Shown one piece after another: positions 55,453 to 64,000 of a stretch of DNA of 64,000 bases (position 1 is the first letter of the stretch; each line of letters opens with the position of its first letter). Under the pieces are notes generated by a model. The model had not been told where the DNA came from. It was given only the letters and a program-made list of their open reading frames with translations, and did no database searches. Origin of the DNA: Zhihengliuella sp. (GTDB lineage Bacteria; Actinomycetota; Actinomycetes; Actinomycetales; Micrococcaceae); contig NZ_JAPSJL010000002.1 of the NCBI RefSeq assembly GCF_031178195.1, positions 454,314 to 518,313 on the forward strand. The letters are read 5' to 3'. A program made the translations under genes and the position numbers.

Positions 55453-57456
55453 CTAGGCCTCCCTGGCTTCGATCGCCGCCACGATGCGCTCCACGGCCTC
55501 GTCCACCGGGATCCCGTTGTCCTGGCTGCCGTCGCGGAACCGGAAGGACACCGCCCCGGCCTCCGCGTCCTCGCCGCCCGCGATGAGCGTGAAGGGGATC
55601 TTCTCCTTGGAGGCGTTGCGGATCTTCTTCGGGAACCGGTCGGAGCCCAGATCCGATTCCGCCCGGACGCCGCGGGCCCGCAGTCGGGCGACGACGTCGT
55701 CCACGTACTCGTTGAACGTCTCGGCGACCGGGATCGCCCGGACCTGGACAGGCGCGAGCCAGGCCGGGAACGCCCCGGCGTAGTGCTCGGTCAGGACGCC
55801 CATGAAGCGCTCGATCGAGCCGAACAGGGCGCGGTGGATCATGACGGGGCGCTGGCGCGATCCGTCGGCGGCCTGGTACTCCAGCTCGAAGCGCTCGGGC
55901 AGGTTGAAGTCCAGCTGGATCGTCGACATCTGCCAGGTCCGGCCGATCGCGTCGCGGGCCTGGACCGAGATCTTGGGACCGTAGAAGGCGGCTCCGCCCG
56001 GGTCCGGCACGAGCTCGAGCCCGGAGGCCTCGGCGACCTCCTCGAGGGTGCGCGTGGCCTCGGCCCAGACCTCGTCGGAGCCCACGTACTTCTCCGGGTC
56101 CTTGGTCGAGAGCTCCAGGTAGAAGTCGTCCAGCCCGTAGTCCTTGAGCAGCCCGAGGACGAAGTTGAGCGTGGTGGTCAGCTCGTCCTTCATCTGCTCG
56201 CGCGTGCAGTAGATGTGGGCGTCGTCCTGGGTCATGCCACGCACGCGGGTGAGCCCGTGGACCACGCCGGACTTCTCGTAGCGGTAGACCTGGCCGAACT
56301 CGAACAGCCGCAGCGGCAGCTCGCGGTAGGAGCGGCCCCGCGAGCGGAAGATCAGGTTGTGCATGGGGCAGTTCATCGGCTTCAGGTAGTAGTCCTGGCC
56401 GGGCTTGACGATCTCGCCGTCCTCGCCGCGCGTCTCGTCCACGTGCATCGGCGGGAACATGCCGTCCCGGTACCAGTCCAGGTGCCCCGAGACCTCGTAC
56501 AGGTGCCCCTTGGTGATGTGCGGGGTGTAGACGAACTCGTAGCCGGCCTCGGTGTGCCGCTGCCGGGAATAGTCCTCCATGGCCTTGCGGATGATGCCGC
56601 CCTTGGGGTGGAACACCGGCAGGCCGGAGCCGAGCTCGTCGGGGAAGGAGAAGAGGTCCAGCTCGGAGCCGAGTTTGCGGTGGTCGCGGCGCTCCGCCTC
56701 GGCCAACCGTTCCTGGTACGCCTTGAGCGCCTCCTTGGTGGGCCAGGCCGTGCCGTAGATGCGCTGGAGCTGCTTGTTCTTCTCGTTGCCGAGCCAGTAG
56801 GCGGCGGCGGTGCGGGTCAACGCGAACGCATTGGAGATCAGCTTGGTGCTCGGCAGGTGCGGTCCACGGCAGAGATCGCACCAGACGGTCTCGCCGGACT
56901 TGCGGTCCACGTTGTCGTAGATGGTGATCTCGCCGGCGCCGACCTCGACGTTCACGCCCTCGCCGGCCTCGTCAGCTTCGGCGGACTTGTCCAGCAGCGC
57001 CAGCTTGTAGGGCTCGTCGGCCATCGCGGTACGGGCCTCGTCCTCGCTCACCACGCGGCGCTGGAAGCGCTGGCCCTGGTTCACGATCTTGAGCATCATC
57101 TTCTCGAGGGTCTTCAGGTCCTCGGGGGTGAACGGCTCGGCCACGTCGAAGTCGAAGTAGAAACCGTCCTTGATGTAGGGCCCGATGCCGAGCTTCGCGT
57201 CGGGGCGGAGCTGCTGGACCGCCTGGGCCATGACGTGCGCCGTCGAGTGGCGCAGGACGTCGAGCCCGTCCGGGGAGTCGATCGTCACCGGCTCGACGAC
57301 GCTGCCGGGCTCGATGGTGCGGTCCAGGTCGCGAAGCACGCCGTCGACCCGCATCACCACCACGTCCTTGGCGTCGCGGAAGAGCTCCGTGCCGGTGGTC
57401 GCGGCCGTCACCTCGCTCGGCTCGCCGGCGGCGGTTACGGTGATCTGCTCTGACAC
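55453..57456 (-). CDS. thrS: Threonyl-tRNA synthetase
   Basis: Class II synthetase of 667 residues. It has an N-terminal TGS domain (1-65), the editing domain with [14 protein letters not shown] (HxxxH), and catalytic motifs including [20 protein letters not shown] (zinc Cys and His), [12 protein letters not shown] and [19 protein letters not shown]; the anticodon-binding domain is C-terminal. The GTG at 57456 was chosen because GAGGAG lies seven bases upstream; ATG codons at 57489 and 57471 would add 11 or 5 residues without conserved sequence. It heads the thrS-HIT-pgsA operon. Confidence 0.96.
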   Translation of the reverse strand: MSEQITVTAAGEPSEVTAATTGTELFRDAKDVVVMRVDGVLRDLDRTIEPGSVVEPVTIDSPDGLDVLRHSTAHVMAQAVQQLRPDAKLGIGPYIKDGFYFDFDVAEPFTPEDLKTLEKMMLKIVNQGQRFQRRVVSEDEARTAMADEPYKLALLDKSAEADEAGEGVNVEVGAGEITIYDNVDRKSGETVWCDLCRGPHLPSTKLISNAFALTRTAAAYWLGNEKNKQLQRIYGTAWPTKEALKAYQERLAEAERRDHRKLGSELDLFSFPDELGSGLPVFHPKGGIIRKAMEDYSRQRHTEAGYEFVYTPHITKGHLYEVSGHLDWYRDGMFPPMHVDETRGEDGEIVKPGQDYYLKPMNCPMHNLIFRSRGRSYRELPLRLFEFGQVYRYEKSGVVHGLTRVRGMTQDDAHIYCTREQMKDELTTTLNFVLGLLKDYGLDDFYLELSTKDPEKYVGSDEVWAEATRTLEEVAEASGLELVPDPGGAAFYGPKISVQARDAIGRTWQMSTIQLDFNLPERFELEYQAADGSRQRPVMIHRALFGSIERFMGVLTEHYAGAFPAWLAPVQVRAIPVAETFNEYVDDVVARLRARGVRAESDLGSDRFPKKIRNASKEKIPFTLIAGGEDAEAGAVSFRFRDGSQDNGIPVDEAVERIVAAIEAREA

Positions 57457-57617
57457 GGTCGGTCTCCTCATTTCGTTGTGGGGCTTCATGACTTGCGGCG
57501 TACGGGGACCACAGCCAGCCGCCGTTCAGCCTATCCGAGTGCCCGGCGGGCAACCAACCGGATCGGACCGGCACGGCGGGCCGCCACACGCCCGGGGCGG
57601 CGCCCCTTTAAACGCGC

Positions 57618-57643
57618 ACGACGACGTCGCGGGGCGTCGTCGT
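57618..57643 (-). terminator. Hairpin downstream of ctaB
   Basis: Nine-base stem ACGACGACG / CGTCGTCGT with loop TCGCGGGG, lying 38 bases past the ctaB stop on the minus strand. Confidence 0.5.
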
Positions 57644-57681
57644 CGTACCCGGCCCTGGGGCCGCTGGCGTCGGGGACGGGC

Positions 57682-58665
57682 TCAGCCGAAGAGCGGCTGT
57701 CCCACGAAGGGGTCGATGGCCAGCGCCACGAACACGATGGTGAGGTAGGTGATGGAGATGTGGAAGACCTTCATCGCCTTGCGATTCATGTCCACCGGGT
57801 CGTGCTCCCGGCGGGCCTCGCGGTAGAGCACGTGGGACTCGTAGACGAACCAGGCCCCGGAGACGGCGGCGAGCACCGTGTAGACGATGCCGGCGTAGCC
57901 CATGGGGGCCAGCAGGAGGGAGCAGACCACGGTGGCCCAGGCGTACAGCACCACCTGGATGGACACCGTGCGCGCGCCGGCGATGGCCCCGAGCATCGGG
58001 ATGCGGGCGGCGAGGTAGTCCTCCGAGTACTTCATGGACAACGGCCAGTAGTGCGGCGGCGTCCACAGGAAGATGAGCAGGAAGAGGATCAGGACCGGCC
58101 ACTCGAGGGTGTTCGTGACGGCGGCCCAGGCGATCGGGACCGGCATGCAGCCCGCGATCCCGCCCCAGACGATGTTCTGCGAGGTCCGGCGCTTGAGGAT
58201 CAGCGTGTAGAAGACCACGTAGAGCAGGATCGCCGCGACGCCCAGGGCGGCGGTGAGCAGGTTGGCTCCGGCCCAGAGGACCGCGATCGAGGACACGGCC
58301 AGCAGCCAGGAGAAGACGAGCGCTTCACGCGGGGTGACGTCGCCGGTGACCAGGGGGCGACCCTGGGTGCGGCGCATCAGCCGATCCGCCTCGCGGTCGA
58401 TGTAGCAGTTGAAGGAGCCCGAGGCCCCCGCGGCCATGGCGCCGCCGACCAGGGTGGCGATGACGAGCCAGATGTCGGGGAAACCGCGCTCGGCGAAGAT
58501 CATCGTCGGCAGCGTGGTTACCAGGAGCAGTTCGATGACACGCGGTTTGGTCAGCGCGACGTAGGCGCCGGCCTTCCGCCCCAGGAACGCACCGAGCGGC
58601 TCGCCGGGTTGACGCCGCGCCCGGCCCACGGGAGAGACGTCGCTGACAACGGACTTCACGGACAT
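57682..58665 (-). CDS. ctaB: Protoheme IX farnesyltransferase (heme O synthase)
   Basis: UbiA-type prenyltransferase that farnesylates heme b to make heme O for aa3-type oxidases. The 327-residue protein has about nine transmembrane segments. The prenyl diphosphate motifs are [22 protein letters not shown] (first Asp-rich region) and [14 protein letters not shown] (second), with [18 protein letters not shown] at the N-terminus. The ATG at 58665 gives a start matching the family's N-terminal extension. It is divergent from tkt, the order seen in other actinobacteria. A TATGAT -10 box lies about 40 bases upstream. Confidence 0.95.
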   Translation of the reverse strand: MSVKSVVSDVSPVGRARRQPGEPLGAFLGRKAGAYVALTKPRVIELLLVTTLPTMIFAERGFPDIWLVIATLVGGAMAAGASGSFNCYIDREADRLMRRTQGRPLVTGDVTPREALVFSWLLAVSSIAVLWAGANLLTAALGVAAILLYVVFYTLILKRRTSQNIVWGGIAGCMPVPIAWAAVTNTLEWPVLILFLLIFLWTPPHYWPLSMKYSEDYLAARIPMLGAIAGARTVSIQVVLYAWATVVCSLLLAPMGYAGIVYTVLAAVSGAWFVYESHVLYREARREHDPVDMNRKAMKVFHISITYLTIVFVALAIDPFVGQPLFG

Positions 58666-58704
58666 GCCACTCAGTTCTATGCAGGGAAATGGACAGACAC
58701 GCCC

Positions 58705-58732
58705 ATCATACCCTTTTACAACGTGTAGAAAA
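58705..58732 (-). promoter_or_regulatory. ctaB promoter with an overlapping imperfect palindrome
   Basis: Minus-strand TATGAT (58710-58705) is a good -10 box, giving a leader of about 33 bases before ctaB. Just upstream, at 58732-58714, is TTTTCTACACGTTGTAAAA, an imperfect inverted repeat (TTTTCTACA / TGTAAAA) placed over the spacer and -35 region, as an operator would be. The regulator is unknown. Confidence 0.35.
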
Positions 58733-58961
58733 CGGTGGATCCGGTGTGACGCACGGCCATCCGTCTCGGCGCGATTCTTCGCCGTCAGCTGATCCGCAGG
58801 ATCACGCGCGGTCACATGCCCCCGCGGCGGGCCTCTTCCGGCTATGGTGGGGAGCGAAAGCGCCGGAGCCAAAGACGGCCCCTTTGTTGTGGGCGGGCGA
58901 TACCGAGTCGCCGTGAGTTCGCCGGCGTTCGAGCCTGAACCCTTCAAGAGAGGACCACAAC

Positions 58962-61076
58962 GTGGCGCCACAGTCGGAAGTTATCGAATTGACTTGGACG
59001 CAGACGGACGAGCGTGCCGTCGACACCATCCGCGTCTTGGCGGCCGATGCAGTGGAGAAGGTGGGTAGCGGGCATCCGGGCACCGCGATGAGCCTCGCAC
59101 CCGCCGCCTACCTGCTCTTCCAGCACCACATGCGCCATGACCCGGCCGACCCCGAGTGGGTCGGGCGCGACCGCTTCATCCTCTCCCCCGGCCACACCTC
59201 GCTGACGCTGTACCTGCAGCTCTTCCTCTCCGGCTACGGCCTGGAGCTCGAGGACATCGAGGCGCTGCGCAGCTGGGGCTCGAAGACCCCGGGCCACCCC
59301 GAGTACGGTCACACCGCCGGCGTGGAGATCACCACCGGCCCTCTCGGCCAGGGGCTCGCCTCGGCCGTCGGCTTCGCCTACGCCCAGCGCCGCATGCGCG
59401 GCCTGCTCGACCCGGACGCCGCGCCGGACACCAGCCCCTTCGACCACACCGTGTGGGTCATCGCCTCCGACGGCGACCTGCAGGAGGGCGTCACCTCCGA
59501 AGCGTCGTCGCTCGCGGGGCACCAGGAGCTGGGCAACCTCGTGGTGATCTACGACGACAACAAGATCTCCATCGAGGACGACACCGATGTGGCGTTCACC
59601 GAGGACGTCCTGAAGCGCTACGAGGCCTACGGCTGGCACACCCAGCGCGTCGACTGGACCGAGACCGGCGAGTACGTCGAGGACGTCCCGGCCCTGGACA
59701 CAGCCCTGCGCGCCGCGAAGGCCGAGACCGGCCGCCCCTCCCTCATCTCGCTGCGCACCATCATCGGCTACCCGGCGCCGACGAAGCAGAACACCGGCGG
59801 CATCCACGGCGCCAAACTCGGCGGCGAGGAGCTCGCGGCGCTGAAGGAGATCTTGGGCTTCGACCCCGAGCAGCACTTCGGGATCGAGGACGAGGTCCTC
59901 GCGCACACCCGCCGCGTCGCCGAGCGCGGAGCCGAGGCCCGCCGCGCGTGGGAGACCGAGTTCTCCGCCTGGGCCGAGCGCAACCCCGAGGGCGCCGCGC
60001 TGCTCGAGCGCATCGAGAAGCGCGAGCTGCCGGACGGCTGGGAGACGAGCCTGCCCGAGTTCCCGGCCGGGGACTCCATGGCGACCCGCTCGGCGTCGGG
60101 CAAGGTCATCAACGCCATCGCGGACGTGCTGCCGGAGCTGTGGGGCGGCTCCGCCGACCTCGCCGGCTCGAACAACACGACGATCGCGAAGGCGAAGTCC
60201 TTCAACCCCGCGTCGCGGACCACCGACATGTGGACCGGTGAGCCCTACGGCCGCGTCCTCCACTTCGGCGTCCGCGAGCACGCCGCCGCATCGATCGTCA
60301 ACGGCATCACGCTGGCTTCGAAGACGCGTGCCTTCGCGGGCACGTTCCTGATCTTCTCCGACTACCAGCGCCCGGCCGTGCGCCTGGCCGCCCTGATGGG
60401 CGTGCCGTCCATCTTCGTGTGGACGCACGACTCGATCGGCCTCGGCGAGGACGGCCCGACCCACCAGCCGGTCGAGCAGCTGGCGTCGCTGCGCGCCATC
60501 CCGAACCTCGACGTCGTCCGTCCGGCCGACGCGAACGAGGTCGCGTGGTCCTGGAAGACGATCCTGGAGAACCACGAGAACCCGGCCGGCCTGGTGCTCA
60601 CGCGCCAGAACCTGCCCGTCTACGACCGATCGGCCCCGGGTTTCGGCGCCGCCTCCGGCGTGGCGAAGGGTGCCTACGTGCTCGCCGAGGCGCTGGACGC
60701 CGACGGCAATGCGACCACGCCCGACGTGCTCCTGCTGGCCACCGGCTCCGAGGTGGAGCTGGCCGTGGGCGCCCGCGAGCAGCTGGCCGCGGCCGGCGTG
60801 GCGGCCCGCGTGGTGTCCATCCCGTGCCTGGAGTGGTTCCAGAAGCAGGACGCCGAGTACCGGGAGTCCGTCCTCCCGGCCGCGGTCCGTGCACGTGTGT
60901 CCGTGGAGGCCGGCGTGGCCCTGGGCTGGCGCGAACTCGTCGGCGACGCGGGCCGCATCGTCTCCCTGGACCACTTCGGCGCGTCCGCCGACTACAAGAC
61001 GCTCTACCGCGAGTTCGGCCTGACGGCGGAGGCCGTCGCGGAGGCCGCCCGCGAGTCGATCGCCGCTGCCCAGTAA
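58962..61076 (+). CDS. tkt: Transketolase
   Basis: Thiamine diphosphate enzyme of the non-oxidative pentose phosphate pathway, 704 residues. ThDP/metal motifs include [12 protein letters not shown] near the N-terminus, [17 protein letters not shown] with the metal aspartate, and the NN-containing binding loop [12 protein letters not shown]. The pyrimidine-domain [13 protein letters not shown] contains the catalytic glutamate, and [16 protein letters not shown] follows. The GTG start at 58962 has GAGAGGA upstream. Tal starts 32 bp after the stop and pgi follows, forming a carbohydrate operon. Confidence 0.97.
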   Translation: MAPQSEVIELTWTQTDERAVDTIRVLAADAVEKVGSGHPGTAMSLAPAAYLLFQHHMRHDPADPEWVGRDRFILSPGHTSLTLYLQLFLSGYGLELEDIEALRSWGSKTPGHPEYGHTAGVEITTGPLGQGLASAVGFAYAQRRMRGLLDPDAAPDTSPFDHTVWVIASDGDLQEGVTSEASSLAGHQELGNLVVIYDDNKISIEDDTDVAFTEDVLKRYEAYGWHTQRVDWTETGEYVEDVPALDTALRAAKAETGRPSLISLRTIIGYPAPTKQNTGGIHGAKLGGEELAALKEILGFDPEQHFGIEDEVLAHTRRVAERGAEARRAWETEFSAWAERNPEGAALLERIEKRELPDGWETSLPEFPAGDSMATRSASGKVINAIADVLPELWGGSADLAGSNNTTIAKAKSFNPASRTTDMWTGEPYGRVLHFGVREHAAASIVNGITLASKTRAFAGTFLIFSDYQRPAVRLAALMGVPSIFVWTHDSIGLGEDGPTHQPVEQLASLRAIPNLDVVRPADANEVAWSWKTILENHENPAGLVLTRQNLPVYDRSAPGFGAASGVAKGAYVLAEALDADGNATTPDVLLLATGSEVELAVGAREQLAAAGVAARVVSIPCLEWFQKQDAEYRESVLPAAVRARVSVEAGVALGWRELVGDAGRIVSLDHFGASADYKTLYREFGLTAEAVAEAARESIAAAQ

Positions 61077-61108
61077 TCCGTCCCGCGAAGCAGATTAAGG
61101 ATTCACCC

Positions 61109-62221
61109 ATGAGCAACCCGAACACCGCCGCCCTCTCCAAGGCCGGCGTCTCCATCTGGCTCGACGACCTCTCCCGCGACCGCCTGAACAACGGCTCGCT
61201 GCAGACGCTGATCGAGGAGAAGAACGTGGTCGGCGTGACGACCAACCCGTCGATCTTCGCCGCCGCCGTGAAGAACGGCGACGCCTCGTACGCGGAGCAG
61301 GTCAAGGAGCTGGCCGCGGCCGGCGCCGACGTCGAGACCGCGGTCTTCGAGATCACGACGGCGGATGTCGCCGCCGCGTGCGACCTGTTCTCCGGCGTGT
61401 ACGCGGAGTCGAACGGCTACGACGGGCGAGTCTCCCTCGAGGTCGACCCGCGGATGGCCGCCGACACCGCAGCCACCGCCGAGGAGGCGAAGCGTCTCCA
61501 CGACAAGGTCGGCCGCGAGAACGTCATGATCAAGATCCCCGCGACGGTCGAGGGCCTCGAGGCCATCACGGCCACGCTGGCCGAGGGCATCAGCGTCAAC
61601 GTGACCCTGATCTTCGCCCTGGACCGCTACCGCGCCGTCGTCAACGCGTTCCAGGAGGGGCTGGAGCAGGCCCGCGAGAACGGCCACGACCTGAGCCGGA
61701 TCCACTCCGTGGCCTCCTTCTTCGTCTCCCGCGTCGACACCGAGGTGGACAAGCGCCTCGACTCGATCGGCACCGAGGAGGCGGCGGCGCTCAAGGGTCG
61801 CGCCGGGCTGGCCAATGCCCGCCTCGCCTACCAGGTCTACGAGGAGCTCTTCTCCACCGAGCGCTGGTCCACGCTCGAGGCCGCAGGCGCCAACCGTCAG
61901 CGCCCGCTGTGGGCCTCGACCGGTGTGAAGGACCCGAACCTGCCGGACACCCTCTACGTCACGGGGCTCGTCGCCGAGGGCGTCGTGAACACCATGCCGG
62001 AGAAGACGCTCGACGCGACCGCGGACCACGCCGAGGTCACGGGTGACACCGTCAGCGGCACCTACGCCGAGTCGAACGAGGTCCTGGACCAGCTCGCCGC
62101 ACTCGGCGTGAGCTACAACGACGTCGTCGCGCTGCTGGAGCGCGAGGGCGTCTCGAAGTTCGAGGATGCCTGGGCCGAGCTGCTCGAGGACGTCCGCATT
62201 GCTCTCGAGGAAGCGCGGTAG
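61109..62221 (+). CDS. tal: Transaldolase
   Basis: Transfers dihydroxyacetone between sugar phosphates in the pentose phosphate pathway. The 370-residue length and the N-terminal [12 protein letters not shown], followed by [13 protein letters not shown], match the actinobacterial type. The Schiff-base lysine is in [10 protein letters not shown], and [13 protein letters not shown] is the transaldolase signature. The ATG at 61109 has AAGGA nine bases upstream. It is 32 bp behind tkt and two bases before pgi, so the three are co-transcribed. Confidence 0.97.
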   Translation: MSNPNTAALSKAGVSIWLDDLSRDRLNNGSLQTLIEEKNVVGVTTNPSIFAAAVKNGDASYAEQVKELAAAGADVETAVFEITTADVAAACDLFSGVYAESNGYDGRVSLEVDPRMAADTAATAEEAKRLHDKVGRENVMIKIPATVEGLEAITATLAEGISVNVTLIFALDRYRAVVNAFQEGLEQARENGHDLSRIHSVASFFVSRVDTEVDKRLDSIGTEEAAALKGRAGLANARLAYQVYEELFSTERWSTLEAAGANRQRPLWASTGVKDPNLPDTLYVTGLVAEGVVNTMPEKTLDATADHAEVTGDTVSGTYAESNEVLDQLAALGVSYNDVVALLEREGVSKFEDAWAELLEDVRIALEEAR

Positions 62222-62223
62222 AG

Positions 62224-63846
62224 ATGAGCTCCTTCGACTTCCGCGCCACTGGCGCCGCCCGCGAGGCCGTCGCGGCGAACGTCGAACAGCTCGTCGCCGA
62301 TCGGTTCGCCTCGCGGCTGTTCGACCACGACGCCACGCTCTGGGGTCCGGATGCCGAGTCCGAGGCGTCGATCCGCCTCGGCTGGGTCGACCTCTTCGCG
62401 GCCTCCCGCGAGCTGGTCGACCCGGTCCTGGCTCTCCGCGAGGAGCTCCGGACCGAGGGCGTGAGCCGCGTGGTCCTGGCCGGCATGGGCGGCTCGTCCC
62501 TCGCCCCCGAGGTCATCACCGCGACGGCGGGCGTCGAGCTCGTGGTCCTGGACAGCACGGACCCGGAGATGGTCGCCGCGGCCCTGGCCGATCGACTCGA
62601 GGAGTCGGTGCTCGTCGTCTCCTCGAAGTCCGGATCCACCGTCGAGACGGACTCGCAGCGCCGGGTCTTCGAGGACGCCCTGACCCGTGCCGGGCTCGAC
62701 GCGGCGAGCCGCATCGTCGTTGTTACCGACCCGGGCTCGCCGATGGACGAGACCGCCCGAGCCGCCGGCTACCGTGCGGTCTTCAACGCCGACCCGAACG
62801 TGGGCGGCCGGTACTCGGCCCTGACGGCTTTCGGGCTGGTCCCCTCCGGGCTCGCCGGCGTCGACATCGCGGCCCTCCTCGACGAGGCCGAGGAGGCCGC
62901 CGAGTTCTTGCGCGAGGACGATCCCGACAACGCCGGGCTGGTCCTCGGCGCCGCCCTCGGTGGCACCGATCCCCTGCGCAACAAGATCGTCTTCGTCGAC
63001 GAGGGCTCCGGCATCGTGGGCTTCGCCGACTGGGCGGAGCAGCTGATCGCCGAGTCGACCGGCAAGGACGGCACGGGGCTGCTGCCCGTCGTCGTCGAGC
63101 CCGGGGCGCCGGAGCTGCGGGCCGGGGCGGACGACACGCTGGTCGTGCGTCTCGGACCGGCCGACGCCGACTCCGACTCCGCGGGATCGGACGCGCACGA
63201 GGTCCGTGTCGCCGGCTCGCTGGGCAGCCAGCTCATCGTCTGGGAGGTCGCCACCGTCGTGGCCGGCCGACTCCTGGGGATCGACCCATTCGACCAGCCG
63301 GACGTCGAGGCCGCCAAGAAGGCTGCCCGCGGCCTGCTCGACGAGCGTCCCGAGCCCGCCCCGGCGGACCTCGTGGACGGCGGCGTCGAGCTGCGCGGCA
63401 CGGCCGGGCTGCTCGACGGCGTCGACGACCTCGCGGGTGCCCTGCGGCGACTCCTGGCGGAGCTGCCGGCGGACGGCTACCTCAGCGTCCAGGCCTACCT
63501 CGACCGTATCGGCCTGTCCGGCCTGTCCGAGGTGCGGGCCGAGCTCGCCGCGGTCGCGGATCGTCCGGTGACGTTCGGCTGGGGTCCCCGGTTCCTGCAT
63601 TCGACCGGCCAGTTCCACAAGGGCGGCCCGAGCGTCGGCGTGTTCCTGCAGATCACGGCGGCCCCCGCGCAGGATCTCGAGATCCCGGGCCGCCCGTTCA
63701 CGTTCGGCCAGCTGATCCAGGCCCAGGCGGCCGGCGACGCCACGGTGCTCGCGGAGCAGGGCCGGCCCGTCCTGCGGCTGCATCTGTCCGACCGGGCAGC
63801 GGCGCTGGAGCAGTTCCGCGACGCGGTCGCAGCACTGTCCTCGTGA
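62224..63846 (+). CDS. pgi: Glucose-6-phosphate isomerase
   Basis: Interconverts glucose 6-phosphate and fructose 6-phosphate. The 540-residue protein is the long actinobacterial form. The SIS-type domain has VLAGMGGSSLAPEV, the phosphate-binding SSKSGSTVET, and NVGGRYSALTAFGL with the base-binding arginine. The second half carries HSTGQFHKGGPSVGVF, with His and Lys of the active site. Motif order is that of bacterial Pgi fused with the transaldolase-like operon; it begins two bases after tal. Its neighbour beyond the terminator would usually be zwf-opcA, which is not visible here. Confidence 0.95.
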   Translation: MSSFDFRATGAAREAVAANVEQLVADRFASRLFDHDATLWGPDAESEASIRLGWVDLFAASRELVDPVLALREELRTEGVSRVVLAGMGGSSLAPEVITATAGVELVVLDSTDPEMVAAALADRLEESVLVVSSKSGSTVETDSQRRVFEDALTRAGLDAASRIVVVTDPGSPMDETARAAGYRAVFNADPNVGGRYSALTAFGLVPSGLAGVDIAALLDEAEEAAEFLREDDPDNAGLVLGAALGGTDPLRNKIVFVDEGSGIVGFADWAEQLIAESTGKDGTGLLPVVVEPGAPELRAGADDTLVVRLGPADADSDSAGSDAHEVRVAGSLGSQLIVWEVATVVAGRLLGIDPFDQPDVEAAKKAARGLLDERPEPAPADLVDGGVELRGTAGLLDGVDDLAGALRRLLAELPADGYLSVQAYLDRIGLSGLSEVRAELAAVADRPVTFGWGPRFLHSTGQFHKGGPSVGVFLQITAAPAQDLEIPGRPFTFGQLIQAQAAGDATVLAEQGRPVLRLHLSDRAAALEQFRDAVAALSS

Positions 63847-63865
63847 CCGGCCGTTCCTGACCGGT

Positions 63866-63913
63866 GGCTCCGGCCGGCGCCGTCGAGGGGACTCGACGGC
63901 GCCGGCCGGAGCC
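63866..63913 (+). terminator. Terminator of the tkt-tal-pgi operon
   Basis: Perfect 22-base stem, GGCTCCGGCCGG... at 63866-63887, loop GGGA, complement at 63892-63913. It begins 19 bases after the pgi stop. No T-tract follows. Confidence 0.85.
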
Positions 63914-64000
63914 GGTCCGGTCACGCGCTGGCGCCCGCCGGCCGCACTCCGCTTCCGCCCACGGATTGCCGGGACTCGCTCCCCCGGGTCCCCTACAGGA

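Noticed and set aside
63914..64000. Tail of a further gene at the right edge
   Set aside because: A minus-strand frame ends at TGA near 63920 but an in-frame stop occurs about 24 codons upstream, and no plus-strand start with a ribosome-binding site is visible. It is treated as spacer.

Overview
The window is chromosomal DNA from a high-GC Gram-positive actinobacterium, most likely of the family Micrococcaceae (Arthrobacter, Kocuria, Micrococcus, Citricoccus and relatives); I cannot resolve the genus. The evidence is the mycothiol system (mshC, mycoredoxin, mycothiol-dependent formaldehyde dehydrogenase), an ARC/Mpa proteasomal ATPase, a PIP-synthase-type phosphatidyltransferase, several small actinobacterial families (DUF5703, DUF2809, a DUF3516 helicase, a DUF349 protein), about 65-72% GC with GTG and TTG starts, and many apparently leaderless promoters. 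Much of the gene order matches what is known from Mycobacterium tuberculosis: mpa-trmI-PAC2-mshC-uppP on the left, thrS-HIT-pgsA-pdxS-pdxT-yebC-ruvCAB-secDF-relA-hisS-aspS in the centre and right, and ctaB-tkt-tal at the right end.

Layout. 1-7752: proteasomal ATPase (runs off the left edge), tRNA m1A58 methyltransferase, site-2 protease with CBS domains, HAD phosphatase, PAC2 protein, MshC and UppP. 7848-11064: two small conserved proteins, an acyl-CoA dehydrogenase and an M20 peptidase. 11224-12573: tRNA-Leu(GAG) with its terminator, then a lower-GC patch holding a tandem pair of closely related orphan genes, the most island-like part of the window. 12701-14882: mycoredoxin, MscR and a metallo-hydrolase. 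15-17.7 kb: lipoate ligase-like protein, a P-loop kinase, a thioesterase and a DUF2809 protein. 17.7-21.9 kb: nrdHIEF with tandem NrdR-like boxes. 22-27.4 kb: metallo-hydrolase, helicase, YdjM-like hydrolase and Nif3-like protein. 27.5-29.7 kb: msrA, cysK, cysE. 29.8-37.6 kb: rpsD, rarA, dtd, aspS, an APC permease and hisS. 37.8-42.4 kb: DUF349 protein, AbiEi-like protein and RelA/SpoT. 42.6-50 kb: secF, secD, yajC, ruvB, ruvA, ruvC, yebC, pdxT. 50-54 kb: an M3 peptidase and a GNAT protein placed between pdxT and pdxS. 54.1-57.5 kb: PIP synthase, HIT protein, ThrRS. 57.6-63.9 kb: ctaB divergent from tkt-tal-pgi.

Shared themes. Low-molecular-weight thiol and redox work is concentrated here: mshC makes mycothiol, cysE-cysK supply its cysteine, mycoredoxin and MscR use it, and MsrA and NrdH are thiol-dependent. 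Housekeeping translation, recombination, protein export and central carbon genes make up most of the rest. I found no insertion sequence, CRISPR array, prophage or replication origin. No complete new multi-gene system is demonstrable. The best candidates for undescribed biology are the duplicated gene pair beside tRNA-Leu, the orphan AbiEi-like gene beside relA, and the unusual promoter arrangements.
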